Shown: piece after piece, positions 34,401 through 43,600 of the stretch
Numbering within the stretch: the first letter of the stretch is position 1
Layout: each line of letters opens with the position of its first letter
NCBI RefSeq assembly: GCF_000617845.2
Contig: NZ_DF820425.1
Coordinates: forward strand, 6,082,741-6,146,740
Direction: 5' to 3'
Length of the DNA stretch: 64,000 nt
DNA from: Bradyrhizobium sp. DOA9
Lineage (GTDB): Bacteria > Pseudomonadota > Alphaproteobacteria > Rhizobiales > Xanthobacteraceae
Notes under the pieces: generated by a model
The model's database searches: none
Told to the model about the DNA's origin: nothing
Seen by the model: the letters and a program-made list of their open reading frames with translations, nothing else
Made by a program: the position numbers and the translations under genes

Positions 34401-35764
34401 CGTCGATCGCCCGGACCTTTGCAATTTCGCTGGGCATCGCCGCGACGACGATCTTCTTGATCATGGTCTCGATCTTCGTCTCGAGGTACCCGCTGGAGGA
34501 ACGCGAGTTCAGAGCCTGCCGGGTCGTGGCTGCCGTTCTCGATCGTGCCACGGATATCGATGGGCAAAACCTGACGATACGTCGGACTTCTGCCCTGGAG
34601 GAATTGAAGGCGGACAGTCCCAACCTCTGGTACGTCGTGTCCGTGGGCGATCTCGTCAGCGAGTACGGTGGTGAGCACCGGCCGCCTCTCCCCTTCGCCT
34701 TTCCCTATCGCGGGCCGGTCGGCCTGTCCGTCTTCAGCACACACGACCAAAAGAGCACGTTCTGTCTCGCCGTTGCGCAACGGGGCTCCTTGCGGCTCAC
34801 GACGATGGTCGGTGAGCCGCAGGTCCGCTTCGGACGAATGGCCGGGAACTTCCTTATCAACAGGATCTTCTCGATCACCCTGGTGGCGCTGGCCTTTGCG
34901 GCGACCGTCGCCATCGGTTCAGCGCTTGCTGCACGTTTCGTCTCGCGCGGCATCGAACGGGTGGCACGCCGCGCGCTCGCGATCGATCCGTCGGCGCCGC
35001 AAGGTTTGATATCGCTGTCCGAGGTCCCTCGCGAATTGAAGCCGCTGGTCGAGGCGCTGAACCGCGCCTTCGGCGAGATCGACGCCTATATCAGGATGCA
35101 GCGCCGCTTTCTCGGCAATGCCGCCCATCAGCTCCGCACGCCGCTGACGCTGCTGCGCGCCAAGATCGAGGACGTGCCCGATCCGGCCCTGAAGGCCGAG
35201 CTGGTGCGCGACGTCCGCCGGCTGACCTCACTGGTCTCGGCCATGCTGGACCTGGCGCGGCTGCAAAATCATGCGATCGAGAAGCGCCCGATCGATCTCG
35301 CCCGGATCACGCTGGACGTGCTGGCCGATTTTAGCCCCTCGGCGCTGGATGCGGGCATCGAGCTTGCGCTGGAGCAGGACGAGAAAGGTCCATTCGTGGT
35401 GCAGGGGGTCGACGCTGCGATCCGCAGTGCGCTCGCCAATCTCGTCGGCAACGCGCTCATCCACGCCCATGGCGCGCGGCGCATCGTCGCCACGCTCGGC
35501 CGCGCCGGCGTCTCGATTCACGATGACGGCGCGGGCCTGCCCTCCGGCACCGAACACGGTCTGACCGAGCCGTTTCAGACGGGCAGCGCCACGCGCGATG
35601 GCGCGGGCCTTGGCCTGTCGATCGTGCGCGAGATCATGGCCGCCCACGGCGGCGAATTGATCATGTCCTCCGCGCCCGGCTGCGGCACGACGATGAGCCT
35701 GCGCTTTCCCGAAAGCACCGCCCCCGTCAAATCGCCGCAGCTCGATCTGCAACAGCAGCACTGA
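34397..35764 (+). CDS. Sensor histidine kinase partner
   Basis: 455 residues. Two membrane segments (about 8-28 and 160-180) flank a periplasmic sensor of about 130 residues. HAMP-like linker, then FLGNAAHQLRTPLTLL with the phosphoacceptor His near 245. ATPase motifs: LANLVGNALIHAHG (N box), HDDGAGLP (G1) and DGAGLGLSIVREIM (G2). The start ATG overlaps the regulator stop. Signal unknown; the divergent mipA gene suggests envelope stress or an antimicrobial. Confidence 0.92.
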   Translation: MTSIARTFAISLGIAATTIFLIMVSIFVSRYPLEEREFRACRVVAAVLDRATDIDGQNLTIRRTSALEELKADSPNLWYVVSVGDLVSEYGGEHRPPLPFAFPYRGPVGLSVFSTHDQKSTFCLAVAQRGSLRLTTMVGEPQVRFGRMAGNFLINRIFSITLVALAFAATVAIGSALAARFVSRGIERVARRALAIDPSAPQGLISLSEVPRELKPLVEALNRAFGEIDAYIRMQRRFLGNAAHQLRTPLTLLRAKIEDVPDPALKAELVRDVRRLTSLVSAMLDLARLQNHAIEKRPIDLARITLDVLADFSPSALDAGIELALEQDEKGPFVVQGVDAAIRSALANLVGNALIHAHGARRIVATLGRAGVSIHDDGAGLPSGTEHGLTEPFQTGSATRDGAGLGLSIVREIMAAHGGELIMSSAPGCGTTMSLRFPESTAPVKSPQLDLQQQH

Positions 35765-35956
35765 ACGAGGCGCGTCGGCTGTTCCGGGAAACCGTCCTGA
35801 AACATTGGCGCGGAAAACTTCGTCCGCGTTTCGTGCTTGCGCACCACGCAACCATTATCTGCGCCGCAGGCGATGAGAATGTTCGCGCACGAGCGAACCT
35901 GCCGCGGCACCGCCGCGACCAAACCTCCGATTGACATCTTCCACGGAGATTTTTCA

Positions 35957-36226
35957 ATGCGCGTTCTCTCGATGATTGCCGTTGCCGGCGCCATGATTGC
36001 GAGCTCGGCCGCCGCGCTCGCCGGCGAGCTTCCCTCTTACGAAGTGAGGTCGTTTCCGATCACGGCGACGCAGGTTCAGGTGCTCGGCGGCGCCGGCGTC
36101 GAGGAGCAGTCGACAAGCCCTGCGATGATCGTCGCCGGCATGCCGGCCTCACCGTCGCAGGTCTCCGTGCTGTCGCCACGGATCAAGCAGCTCGCGAGCG
36201 CGGGTTCGAATAACCAGGCGCGCTAA
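35957..36226 (+). CDS. Small secreted protein of unknown function
   Basis: 89 residues from the ATG at 35957 (ACGGAG 8 nt upstream; in-frame upstream sequence has no start signal). Signal peptide MRVLSMIAVAGAMIASSAAALAGE; the mature part of about 65 residues is rich in Val, Ser and Gln (SFPITATQVQVLGG). Downstream of the two-component operon by 192 nt. Family unknown. Confidence 0.6.
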   Translation: MRVLSMIAVAGAMIASSAAALAGELPSYEVRSFPITATQVQVLGGAGVEEQSTSPAMIVAGMPASPSQVSVLSPRIKQLASAGSNNQAR

Positions 36227-36239
36227 GCTTCGCGTTATC

Positions 36240-36271
36240 GTTCCGGTTCGGCGCTCCGCGCCGGCCGGAAT
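36240..36271. terminator. Candidate bidirectional terminator between convergent small genes
   Basis: TTCCGG-TT-CGGCGC, loop TCC, GCGCCG-G-CCGGAA forms a long, slightly interrupted GC hairpin between stops at 36226 and 36279. No U-tract, so it may also work only as a 3'-end stabiliser. Confidence 0.45.
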
Positions 36272-36278
36272 GGCGCGC

Positions 36279-36632
36279 CTACGTCATGCTGCCCGGCATG
36301 AAGCAGCGCACGCGCGGATGGCCGTCGACATAGTGCTTCCACACCATGGTGCGGCCGATCTTGTTCGGCACAGTGAGCACGGCGCCGTCGGGCACCACGA
36401 CCCACTCCTCGTCGATGCGCACGCGGTAGCGGCCGCGATCGGACTCCCAATCGACGTCGGCAATGACGTAGCCGTCGGCATCCGAGCAGCATTGCCCGAA
36501 TTCGCTACGCAGACTCTCGAACCAGGGTTTCAGGGGCGAGTTGGCGAAGCGGCCGTCGTCGCGCGCCAGCGCCGAATGCGTCAGAACCGTCAGCCCCAGC
36601 AGCACGGCGGCACACTGTCTTGCAGGTCTCAT
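36279..36632 (-). CDS. Small secreted protein of unknown function
   Basis: 117 residues from the ATG at 36632; signal peptide MRPARQCAAVLLGLTVLTHSALA. The mature part has FGQCCSDADGYVIADVDWES and DEEWVVVPDGAVL, a small beta-rich domain with a Cys pair often annotated as hypothetical in Bradyrhizobium. No function assignable. The 281-bp spacer upstream (36633-36913) holds nothing I recognise. Confidence 0.7.
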   Translation of the reverse strand: MRPARQCAAVLLGLTVLTHSALARDDGRFANSPLKPWFESLRSEFGQCCSDADGYVIADVDWESDRGRYRVRIDEEWVVVPDGAVLTVPNKIGRTMVWKHYVDGHPRVRCFMPGSMT

Positions 36633-36913
36633 GTGGTCTCCGCGGTCGAAGTGATCGCCGCGGGGCAAACGCTGCCGTCCGCCCGCCACATGGTGCGCGG
36701 CAGGCGTGGAGACGGCGACTCGCTCCCCCAGCAGCTTTGCCGACAGCTATGCAAATCCGGCGCCAGCGTGCATTCCGGGGAACTACTGGAGCGGGCCCGA
36801 GGCGCGCCCGCCCTTCGGCGAAGGTGGCCGCACAGGCTGGAGACCCAGTGGCGGGGAAGGCCCCTGCGCCACGCGAGAGCTATTGAGACCGCGCAGCGCG
36901 CGGCCCAGCGCCC

Positions 36914-37507
36914 TTACTGCTTCGCCGGCGCCATCATCGCGCCGCCCTTCTTCGCCGCGGGCGCCGGCTGCTTGGCGGCAGCTGCCTGCGCGGGCAGGTA
37001 TTTTGCGACGATCGCCGGATCGACCTGCGCGATGTTGGCATCGGGCAGGCGCGTCCAGGTCTCGTCCTTGCCGAGCAGCGCGATGCCGAGATAGCCGCGC
37101 AGCGTCAGGGTCTGACCGTCCGGGCTGACCCGCATGTTGGCCTTCCAGATCTGGCCGTCGCGCGGATTGAGCACGTTGCCGCCTTCGTATTTCAATCCTT
37201 CGCGCTTCATGTCGCGGACGAACGAAATGCCGAGCACCGGCGCGTTCTTGCGATCGTCGGTGCACTTGGAGCAGACCTCGTTCGGATTGTCGGTCGGCCG
37301 CGGGAAGGTCTTGGCGATCACGCCTTCGAAGACGCCGCCCCGATCGATGAAGAGAAACCATCCGACCGTCTTGCCGTCTTCGACCTTCTGCCAGAGGCCC
37401 GCCGCCGTGGGCTCGGCGGTCTGCGCCGCGCACGGCGTCACGATCGCCAGCGACAATGCGAGTGCGACGACGGAGAGCAGCCGAAAGCTGGAACGAAGAG
37501 TCCGCAT
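36914..37507 (-). CDS. DUF2147-domain secreted protein
   Basis: 197 residues from the ATG at 37507 (AAGG 8 nt upstream); an ATG at 37513 is possible. Signal peptide MRTLRSSFRLLSVVALALSLAIV. The mature part starts AAGLWQKVEDGKTVGWFLF, followed by FEGVIAKTFP, VLGISFVRDMK, WKANMRVSPDGQTLTLRGYLG: the DUF2147 pattern (lipocalin-like beta-barrel, periplasmic). The tail is Ala/Lys/Pro-rich. A short tandem repeat array covers its leader and ribosome-binding site. Confidence 0.8.
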   Translation of the reverse strand: MRTLRSSFRLLSVVALALSLAIVTPCAAQTAEPTAAGLWQKVEDGKTVGWFLFIDRGGVFEGVIAKTFPRPTDNPNEVCSKCTDDRKNAPVLGISFVRDMKREGLKYEGGNVLNPRDGQIWKANMRVSPDGQTLTLRGYLGIALLGKDETWTRLPDANIAQVDPAIVAKYLPAQAAAAKQPAPAAKKGGAMMAPAKQ

Positions 37508-37514
37508 TATCATC

Positions 37515-37592
37515 ACCTTGCTGAGCCAATCACCTTTGCTGAGCCAAGACTTCTGAGCCAAGACTTCGCAGAGCCAAACTTTGCTAAGCCAA
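37515..37592. repeat. Degenerate tandem repeat (TTGGCTCAG units) in a 5' leader
   Basis: On the minus strand five TTGGCT(C/T)AG-type units (plus-strand GAGCCAA at 37523, 37541, 37555, 37571 and AAGCCAA at 37586) recur every 14-18 bp and run into the ribosome-binding region of the DUF2147 gene. Confidence 0.75.
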
Positions 37593-37694
37593 AAACCTGG
37601 CCAAGCCTACGACCGGAATGGCCGCAGACTAAGGCGATTTCGCGAAAGGTTCCAGCACCAGAAACATGGGGCATCGCCGCCCCGGTCTGTTCCG

Positions 37695-38723
37695 TCAGCT
37701 GACACCGAGCTTCTTTTGCAGGCTGGAGGACGAGGTCGTGTATTGGAACACGAGCCGCTTCTCCGGATAGACGTAGCGATGGGCTTTTTGCGACATCAGC
37801 GCGCCCTCGTGGAAGCCGCACAGGATCAACTTGATCTTGCCGGGGTAGGTGTTGATGTCGCCGATCGCGAAGATGCCCGGCACGTTGGTCTCGAACGCGG
37901 AGGTCTCGACCGGCACCAGATTGTTCTCCAGCGCAATGCCCCAGTTCGCGACCGGGCCGAGCTTCATGGTCAGCCCGAAGAACGGCAGCATGGTGTCGCA
38001 GGCGACCTCCGTGATGCTGTTGTCGTTGCCCTTGACGGTCGCGCCGGTGAGCTTGCCGTCGGCGCCGGAGAGCGCGGTGACCTGGCCGAGCCGCAGATCC
38101 ATCTTGCCGCCGGCAACCAGCGCGCGCATCTGCTCGACGCTGTGGGGCGCTGCGCGAAACTCGTCGCGCCGATGCAGCAGCGTGATGCGCTTCGCGACCG
38201 GATGCAGGTTGAGCGTCCAGTCCAGCGCGGAATCGCCGCCGCCGACGATCAGCACGTTCTTGTCGCGGAAATTCTCCATCTTGCGCACCGCGTAGTGCAC
38301 CGAGGTGCCTTCATAGGCCTCGATGCCCGGCACCGGCGGGCGCTTCGGCTGGAACGAGCCGCCGCCGGCCGCGATCACCACCACCTTGCATTCGAACACC
38401 TTGCCGGCATCGGTGGTGCAGCGAAACAGGGGATCGCCGATCTTCTCCACCGTCTCGACCATCTCGCCGAGATGGAAGGTCGGATGGAACGGCTTGATCT
38501 GCTCCATCAGCGCATCGGTCAGCCCCTGCCCCGACACCTGCGGAATGCCGGGAATGTCGTAGATCGGCTTTTCCGGATAGAGCTCGGCACACTGGCCGCC
38601 GACCTTGTCGAGGATGTCGACGAAATGCGCCTTCATGTCGAGAAGGCCGAGCTCGAAGGCGGCGAACAGACCGCACGGGCCGGCGCCAATAATCAGCACA
38701 TCGGTTTTGATCACGTCGCTCAT
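37695..38723 (-). CDS. Ferredoxin/flavodoxin--NADP reductase (thioredoxin-reductase-like type)
   Basis: 342 residues. DVLIIGAGPCGLFAAFELG (7-25) binds FAD, NVLIVGGGDSALDWTLNL binds NADPH, and PGIFAIGDINTYPGK is the C-terminal FAD motif. No CxxC redox pair, so it is an FNR-type and not thioredoxin reductase. It matches the Bacillus YumC/Chlorobium and Rhodopseudomonas-type FNRs. A likely partner is the adrenodoxin-type ferredoxin at 39434-39754. A nested hairpin lies 37 nt upstream. Confidence 0.9.
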   Translation of the reverse strand: MSDVIKTDVLIIGAGPCGLFAAFELGLLDMKAHFVDILDKVGGQCAELYPEKPIYDIPGIPQVSGQGLTDALMEQIKPFHPTFHLGEMVETVEKIGDPLFRCTTDAGKVFECKVVVIAAGGGSFQPKRPPVPGIEAYEGTSVHYAVRKMENFRDKNVLIVGGGDSALDWTLNLHPVAKRITLLHRRDEFRAAPHSVEQMRALVAGGKMDLRLGQVTALSGADGKLTGATVKGNDNSITEVACDTMLPFFGLTMKLGPVANWGIALENNLVPVETSAFETNVPGIFAIGDINTYPGKIKLILCGFHEGALMSQKAHRYVYPEKRLVFQYTTSSSSLQKKLGVS

Positions 38724-38759
38724 GTCGTCTCTTTATCGGTAATTATCGGTTGGACGGCG

Positions 38760-38799
38760 CCCGTTGGGCAGAGGTGACTCTGCCTGTCTAGCCAACGGG
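38760..38799. promoter_or_regulatory. Nested inverted repeat between the reductase and thioesterase genes
   Basis: CCCGTTGG (38760-38767) pairs with CCAACGGG (38792-38799); inside, GGCAGAG-GTGA-CTCTGCC forms a 7-bp hairpin. Two tandem TTATCGGT units lie between it and the reductase ATG. It may be an operator or a structured leader; no known riboswitch recognised. Confidence 0.4.
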
Positions 38800-38905
38800 G
38801 ATGGAACAGGGAAGGCATAAAAGCGGGATCGCCCCGCAGCCGCGCCCCCTTGCCGGGCCAAAATAACTGAGCTGTAACGAGGATGGATATGACGGAGATC
38901 AATCG

Positions 38906-39373
38906 GTGAACGCACCAGCCCGCCTCGACACGACCCCGCGCCTCGAGGACTTTCCGTTTCGCCTCAGCGACAACGTCCGGTTCGGCGACCTCGACCCGAA
39001 CCAGCACGTCAACAACGCGGTCTACGCCACCTATTTCGAGACCGGCCGCGTCACGCTGATGAAGCTTCCCGAATACGGGCTGACCCCGCCGGGTCTCGCC
39101 TGGATCATGGTGCGGCTCGACATGCATTTTCGCGCCGAGCTGCACTGGCCCAATACGATCGAGCTCGGCCTCGGCGTGGTCAAGCTCGGGCGAACGTCGG
39201 TGACATTCGAGCAGGTCGTGTTCTCGAACGGCACCTGCATTGCGTCGGCGACGTCGGTCGGCGTCCTGCTCGACGAGGCCACACGGCGACCCGCGCCGCT
39301 GACCGCAGAGGTGATCGAGAAGCTCAGACCCTGGCACAAGCGCGGCATCGAGGTCGCGCCGCCGAGCATCTAG
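38906..39373 (+). CDS. Acyl-CoA thioesterase, 4HBT/hotdog family
   Basis: 155 residues. DNVRFGDLDPNQHVNNAVYATYFETGRVTLM is the hotdog active-site segment (Asp/Asn-His as in 4-hydroxybenzoyl-CoA thioesterases). The rest follows the single-hotdog pattern (LDMHFRAELHWPNTIELGL). Cytoplasmic hydrolase of acyl- or aroyl-CoA; substrate unknown. It lies between the reductase and the ferredoxin on the opposite strand. Confidence 0.85.
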   Translation: MNAPARLDTTPRLEDFPFRLSDNVRFGDLDPNQHVNNAVYATYFETGRVTLMKLPEYGLTPPGLAWIMVRLDMHFRAELHWPNTIELGLGVVKLGRTSVTFEQVVFSNGTCIASATSVGVLLDEATRRPAPLTAEVIEKLRPWHKRGIEVAPPSI

Positions 39374-39433
39374 TCGACTTGGATTAGTGGACTTTGGATT
39401 GGTCTACCTGGACAGCCTCCTACTTGGAGACCA

Positions 39434-39754
39434 TCAGGCCTGGCGCTCGGGCGTCGCGACGACGAGACCGTCGAGCTCGTCGGAGACCTTGATCTGGCAA
39501 GACAGGCGCGAATTCGGACGCACGTCGAAGCCGAAGTCGAGCATGTCCTCTTCCATCGGCGTCGGGCTGCCGACCTTCTCGCGCCAGGCTTCGTCGACAT
39601 AGACATGGCAGGTCGCGCAGGCGCAGGCGCCGCCGCATTCGGCCTCGATGCCGGGAATGCTGTTGCGGATCGCAGCTTCCATCACGGTTGCGCCGTTCTC
39701 GATTTCCACCGTGCGGGTCTCGCCCTTGTGGTCGACAAAGTGAATCTTGGCCAT
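39434..39754 (-). CDS. Adrenodoxin-type [2Fe-2S] ferredoxin
   Basis: 106 residues from the ATG at 39754. Cluster ligands C40, C46 and C49 in ECGGACACATCHVYV (C-x5-C-x2-C) and C86 in SRLSCQI. Such ferredoxins serve cytochromes P450 or Fe-S cluster assembly. With the FNR at 37695-38723 on the same strand 0.7 kb away it could form an NAD(P)H-reductase-ferredoxin chain; no P450 is in the window. Confidence 0.93.
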   Translation of the reverse strand: MAKIHFVDHKGETRTVEIENGATVMEAAIRNSIPGIEAECGGACACATCHVYVDEAWREKVGSPTPMEEDMLDFGFDVRPNSRLSCQIKVSDELDGLVVATPERQA

Positions 39755-39832
39755 GTGTGCTCGTGCTGCCGCGGTGCTTATGAATGAAGGAGGGTCCCGC
39801 TGTCCTATAACGGGTCGGTCAGCCCGGCGCCA

Positions 39833-39900
39833 TAGCGTTTTGTTGCGAATCGAATCCCGTTTTGCGGGAAGAAAACGCGTCAAAACAAGCGACTAGAGCC
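39833..39900. repeat. Short dispersed element ending AAAACGCGTCAAAACAA
   Basis: Spacer between ferredoxin and Hpt genes. AGCGTTTTGTTGCGAATCG.. and GAAAACGCGTCAAAACAAGC are partly complementary (TTTTGTTGCG / CGCGTCAAAACAA). Sequences of this kind recur in Bradyrhizobium spacers; only one copy is in this window. Confidence 0.45.
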
Positions 39901-39919
39901 CGGCTGCGGCCGTATCGGC

Positions 39920-40294
39920 TCAACGCTTCAGCATCGCCGCGATGGCGGCCCGGGCCTCGGCCACCGCCTCCTTCAGCGCGGCCAAGGCATGGGGCCGGCC
40001 ATGACCGGTCCGGACCGCAGTCTCCAGGCCGGCTGCGGCATCGGCCACCGCAAAGGCGCCGATCCCGCGCGCCGAGCCCTTGAGCTTGTGCGCGAGGGCG
40101 CCGGTCTCGGCCGGCAATGCCGTCATCGCCGCGAGCAGACCGGCCGCCTGCTCTGCGAACATGGCCAGCACTTCCTGCTCCAGCTCGGCGTCGCCGAGCG
40201 TCATCCGGGAGAGGTGATCGAGGTCGAGCGGGCTGTCGATCGGCGCAAGCGGGGGCGAAGGCATCCAGTCCATCCGTTGCAGTTCAGGCGTCAT
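39920..40294 (-). CDS. Hpt-domain phosphotransfer protein
   Basis: 124 residues from the ATG at 40294. LTLGDAELEQEVLAMFAEQ then LAHKLKGSARGIGAFAVADAAAGLE: the HKLKG motif holds the phosphoacceptor His (near 80) in a four-helix Hpt bundle. It would shuttle phosphate between a hybrid kinase and a response regulator. No kinase is adjacent; the CtrA-type box in the spacer and the polar-growth gene next to it hint at a cell-cycle phosphorelay. Confidence 0.85.
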   Translation of the reverse strand: MTPELQRMDWMPSPPLAPIDSPLDLDHLSRMTLGDAELEQEVLAMFAEQAAGLLAAMTALPAETGALAHKLKGSARGIGAFAVADAAAGLETAVRTGHGRPHALAALKEAVAEARAAIAAMLKR

Positions 40295-40690
40295 GGCGCA
40301 GGCCCCGGCATCGCGCGACAGCCGCCGGTCCGGCGGTCGAGTTCCGCTCACCCAAGCATGGAAATGGTTAACGAAATGTTGGGGGGATTTGACGCAGATC
40401 CGCCGGTTTATTGACGAAAAGTTGCCATAATCGGCCGAGTCCGGTGGAGAATTGCATTGATTGCTAAGGCGTTACGGCGCGATCCTGTTAACGATGATTA
40501 AGAATGTCTTAATCGCGGGCATTTCATTCGCGACGCTCTGCCAATAGGATGTTGCAGAAATTGGCGGACAAGCCGTTCGGGTGGGGACGGCTCGGAGATC
40601 CGCGCAAGCGGCATGATCCGGTCTGTGGGCTTGCGCAGCACGCAGGGCTCGCGGGGGGACGCGTACAAGTAACGAGGGCTCGGACTGAAC
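40295..40690. other. 396-bp divergent control region between hpt and the giant gene
   Basis: Contains the CtrA-type cluster at 40488-40512 and an isolated TTAAC near 40371. No gene or RNA recognised. Ends at the ATG 40691 with a weak ribosome-binding site (GAGGGCTCGG). Confidence 0.55.
40488..40512. promoter_or_regulatory. CtrA-type box cluster upstream of the giant polar-growth gene
   Basis: TTAA at 40488, 40498 and 40509; the last two form TTAAGAATGTCTTAA, an exact TTAA-N7-TTAA. It lies 178 nt before the 40691 start and 203 nt from the divergent Hpt start, so it could serve either. Sequence match only. Confidence 0.55.
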
Positions 40691-43600
40691 ATGGCGAACA
40701 CTCCGAAAAAGGTCAAAGACCCCACAGAAGTTGCGCTTTCTGCGATCCAGGAAGCCCTGAACATCAGCGACACCGCGGCCGATACCAGCCGCAACGCCGC
40801 AATGCGCAACGAAACGGCGCCCCCGGTCCCGCCGGCCACGTCCCCGGTCTTCGACGAGCCGAGCTTCGAGCCGCGACCGGCCGCCAACGAACGGGCGACC
40901 GTGTTCGACCCGATCGAAGAGCCGCGCACCGCGCGCCGCGCCGCCAATGACGACCGCGAGACCATCGGCCAGCTGCTCCAGGCGCTTCAGAAGGGCCGCC
41001 CTGCCCGCAGCGTCTACACCTTCGCCACCGTCTTCGCCGGCATCTGGCTCGCCGCTTGCGCTGCGCTGACGGTCGGCTTCCTGCCCTCGATCCAGGCCGC
41101 CATGGGGCAGAGCGGCGGCGTGCTCGTCATCGCCGGCCTGGTTGCGATGTTCTTCGCGCCGATCATGCTGTTCTACTTCCTCGCCAGCCTCGTCTGGCGC
41201 GGCCAGGAAATGCGCATGATCGCGCAAGCGATGGCGCAGGTTGCGATCCGCTTCTCCGAGCCGGAAGGCTCGGCCGCCGATTCCATGGTCACCGTCGGCC
41301 AGGCCATCCGCCGCGAGGTCGCGGCGATGGGCGACGGCATCGAGCGCGCGATTGCGCGCGCCGGCGAGCTGGAGACGCTGGTTGCCAACGAGGTCGCCGC
41401 GCTCGAACGCGCCTATTCCGACAACGAGGTGCGCATCCGCGCTCTGCTTCAGGACATCGCACACCAGCGCGACAACCTGGTCGGCCAGGCCGAGCAGGTC
41501 CGCAGCGCCATTTCCGGCGTGCAGATCGACCTGCGCCACGACATCGCGCTGATCTCGGACGCGATCGCCTCGCGCGTCGACGAGGTCGCCAAGTCCATCA
41601 CCGGCGCGCTGGAAGAGCGCGGCGCCCACATCACCAGCGCCTTGAGCAATGCCGGCGACAACATGATCCTGGCGCTCGGCGAGCGCGGCGGCGACCTGCT
41701 CGACCGCCTCGAGGAAGCCAGCAACGAGACCACGCGCGCCGTGCTCGACGCCAGCGAACGGCTGACCACCAGCCTCAACTTCAAGACCGGCCACGTCCAT
41801 GACGAGTTCGTCGACCTCGCCGACCGCGTCCACGAGATGCTGAACGAGCGCATCGACCGCATCACCGGCGAGTTCGAGCAGCGCTCCGCCGCGATCGTCG
41901 ACGGCATCTCCGAGCGTACCGAGCAGGTGCACGACAGCCTGAAGAACTCGTCGGACTCGCTGCTGCTCGAGCTCGAGCTGCGTTCCAACGACATCTCCGC
42001 CAAGATCGACGACGCCGGCAACCGCCTCGCCGGCCAGATCATGACGAGCGGCGACAAGGCCAGCGAGGCGCTCGACGCCACCGTCAACGCCCTGGTTGCC
42101 AAGGTCGTCAGCCAGACCGAGACCGCGCACGATTCGCTGTCGCTGCAGATGAGCGCGTTCGACGAGCTGGTGCGGAACCAGGGCACCGAGCTGGTCGAGA
42201 AGTTCGCCCGCGACTCCGGCACGCTGGGCGCGCTGATCACCCGCCACATCTCCGAGTTCGACCGCACCGTGAAGACCTTCGGCGGCGAGATCGTCGATCG
42301 CATGGGCCAGCGCACGCAGGACATCGCCGAGACGCTGAAGACCTATGTCGACAATTTCGACACCCGCTTCACGTCGAACGGCGGCCAGATCACGGCGGTG
42401 CTCGACCAGCGCCTCGCGCAGTTCGAGACCACGATCGGCGAACGCGTCGGCAATATCGACGCCTCGCTGAACGGCAAGATCGCCAGCCTCGACGGCACCA
42501 TTCACGGCCACATCAGGACCTTCGACGAGCAGCTCGTCGGCCGCGTCGCCGCGCTCGAGCTCTCGTTCGACAGCCGCGCGAAGTCGATGACGGAGACCAT
42601 CGACGGACGCATCAACACGCTGGCGGCCTCGCTGACCGACGGTGCCGCGCAGGCGATCCAGTCGATCGACTCCCGCCTCACCCACCTCACGACGTCGCTG
42701 ACCGGCGGTGCATCGCAGGCCATCGAGACGATCGACGCACGCCTGAATCACCTCACGGCGTCGCTGACCGATGGTGCGTCGCAGACCATCCAGTCGATCG
42801 ATACCCGCTTGACCCACCTCACGACGACGCTCACGGGCGGCGCGACGCAGGCGCTCGAATCCATCGACGCCCGCCTCACCTACCTGACCACCGCCGTGAC
42901 CAACGGCGCTTCGCAGGCCGTGCAGTCGATCGACACCCGCCTGACGCTGCTGAGCTCGACGCTCACGGACGGCACCGCGCAGGCGATCGAGGCGGTCGAC
43001 CGCCGCATCACCGGCGTCACCGAGGTCATCGACGGCCGCAGCACGCATCTGACCGACACGGTCACGGCGCGCTTCCAGGAGATCCAGCAGGCCATCGAGA
43101 CCAAGGTCGGCTCGGTCGCCAGCGACATCGACGTGCGCGTGGCGCAGTTCGAGGACCTGCTCGGCTCGCGTGTCGAGGCCGTCGCCGGCCGCATCGAAAG
43201 CAGCGGACGCCAGGCCAGCGAGGACATGATGTCCCGCGCCGAGATGATCTCGACGGCGATCCGCTCGCATGTCGAGGACGCCGAGCGCTCGCTCACCAAC
43301 CTCGTCGTCAACACCAGCGAGACGATCCAGACCGGCGCGCGCACCGCGCAGCAGTCGCTGCTGACGGTCTCCTCCGACGTCAACGCCCAGCTCAAGATGA
43401 CCTCGGCCGAGGTCGAGCAGGCGCTGACCGCGGTCGGCACCGGTGCGGCGAGCTCGATCCTGTCCAGCGCCCGGGAGGCGCAGTCGTCCCTGATCGCCGC
43501 ATCGGGCGATGCGTCCAGCCAGCTCAAGGGGCTCGCGGCCGACGTCGAACGCACGCTGACCGCGGCGGGCTCGGCGACCGCCGCCTCGATCCTGGCCGGC

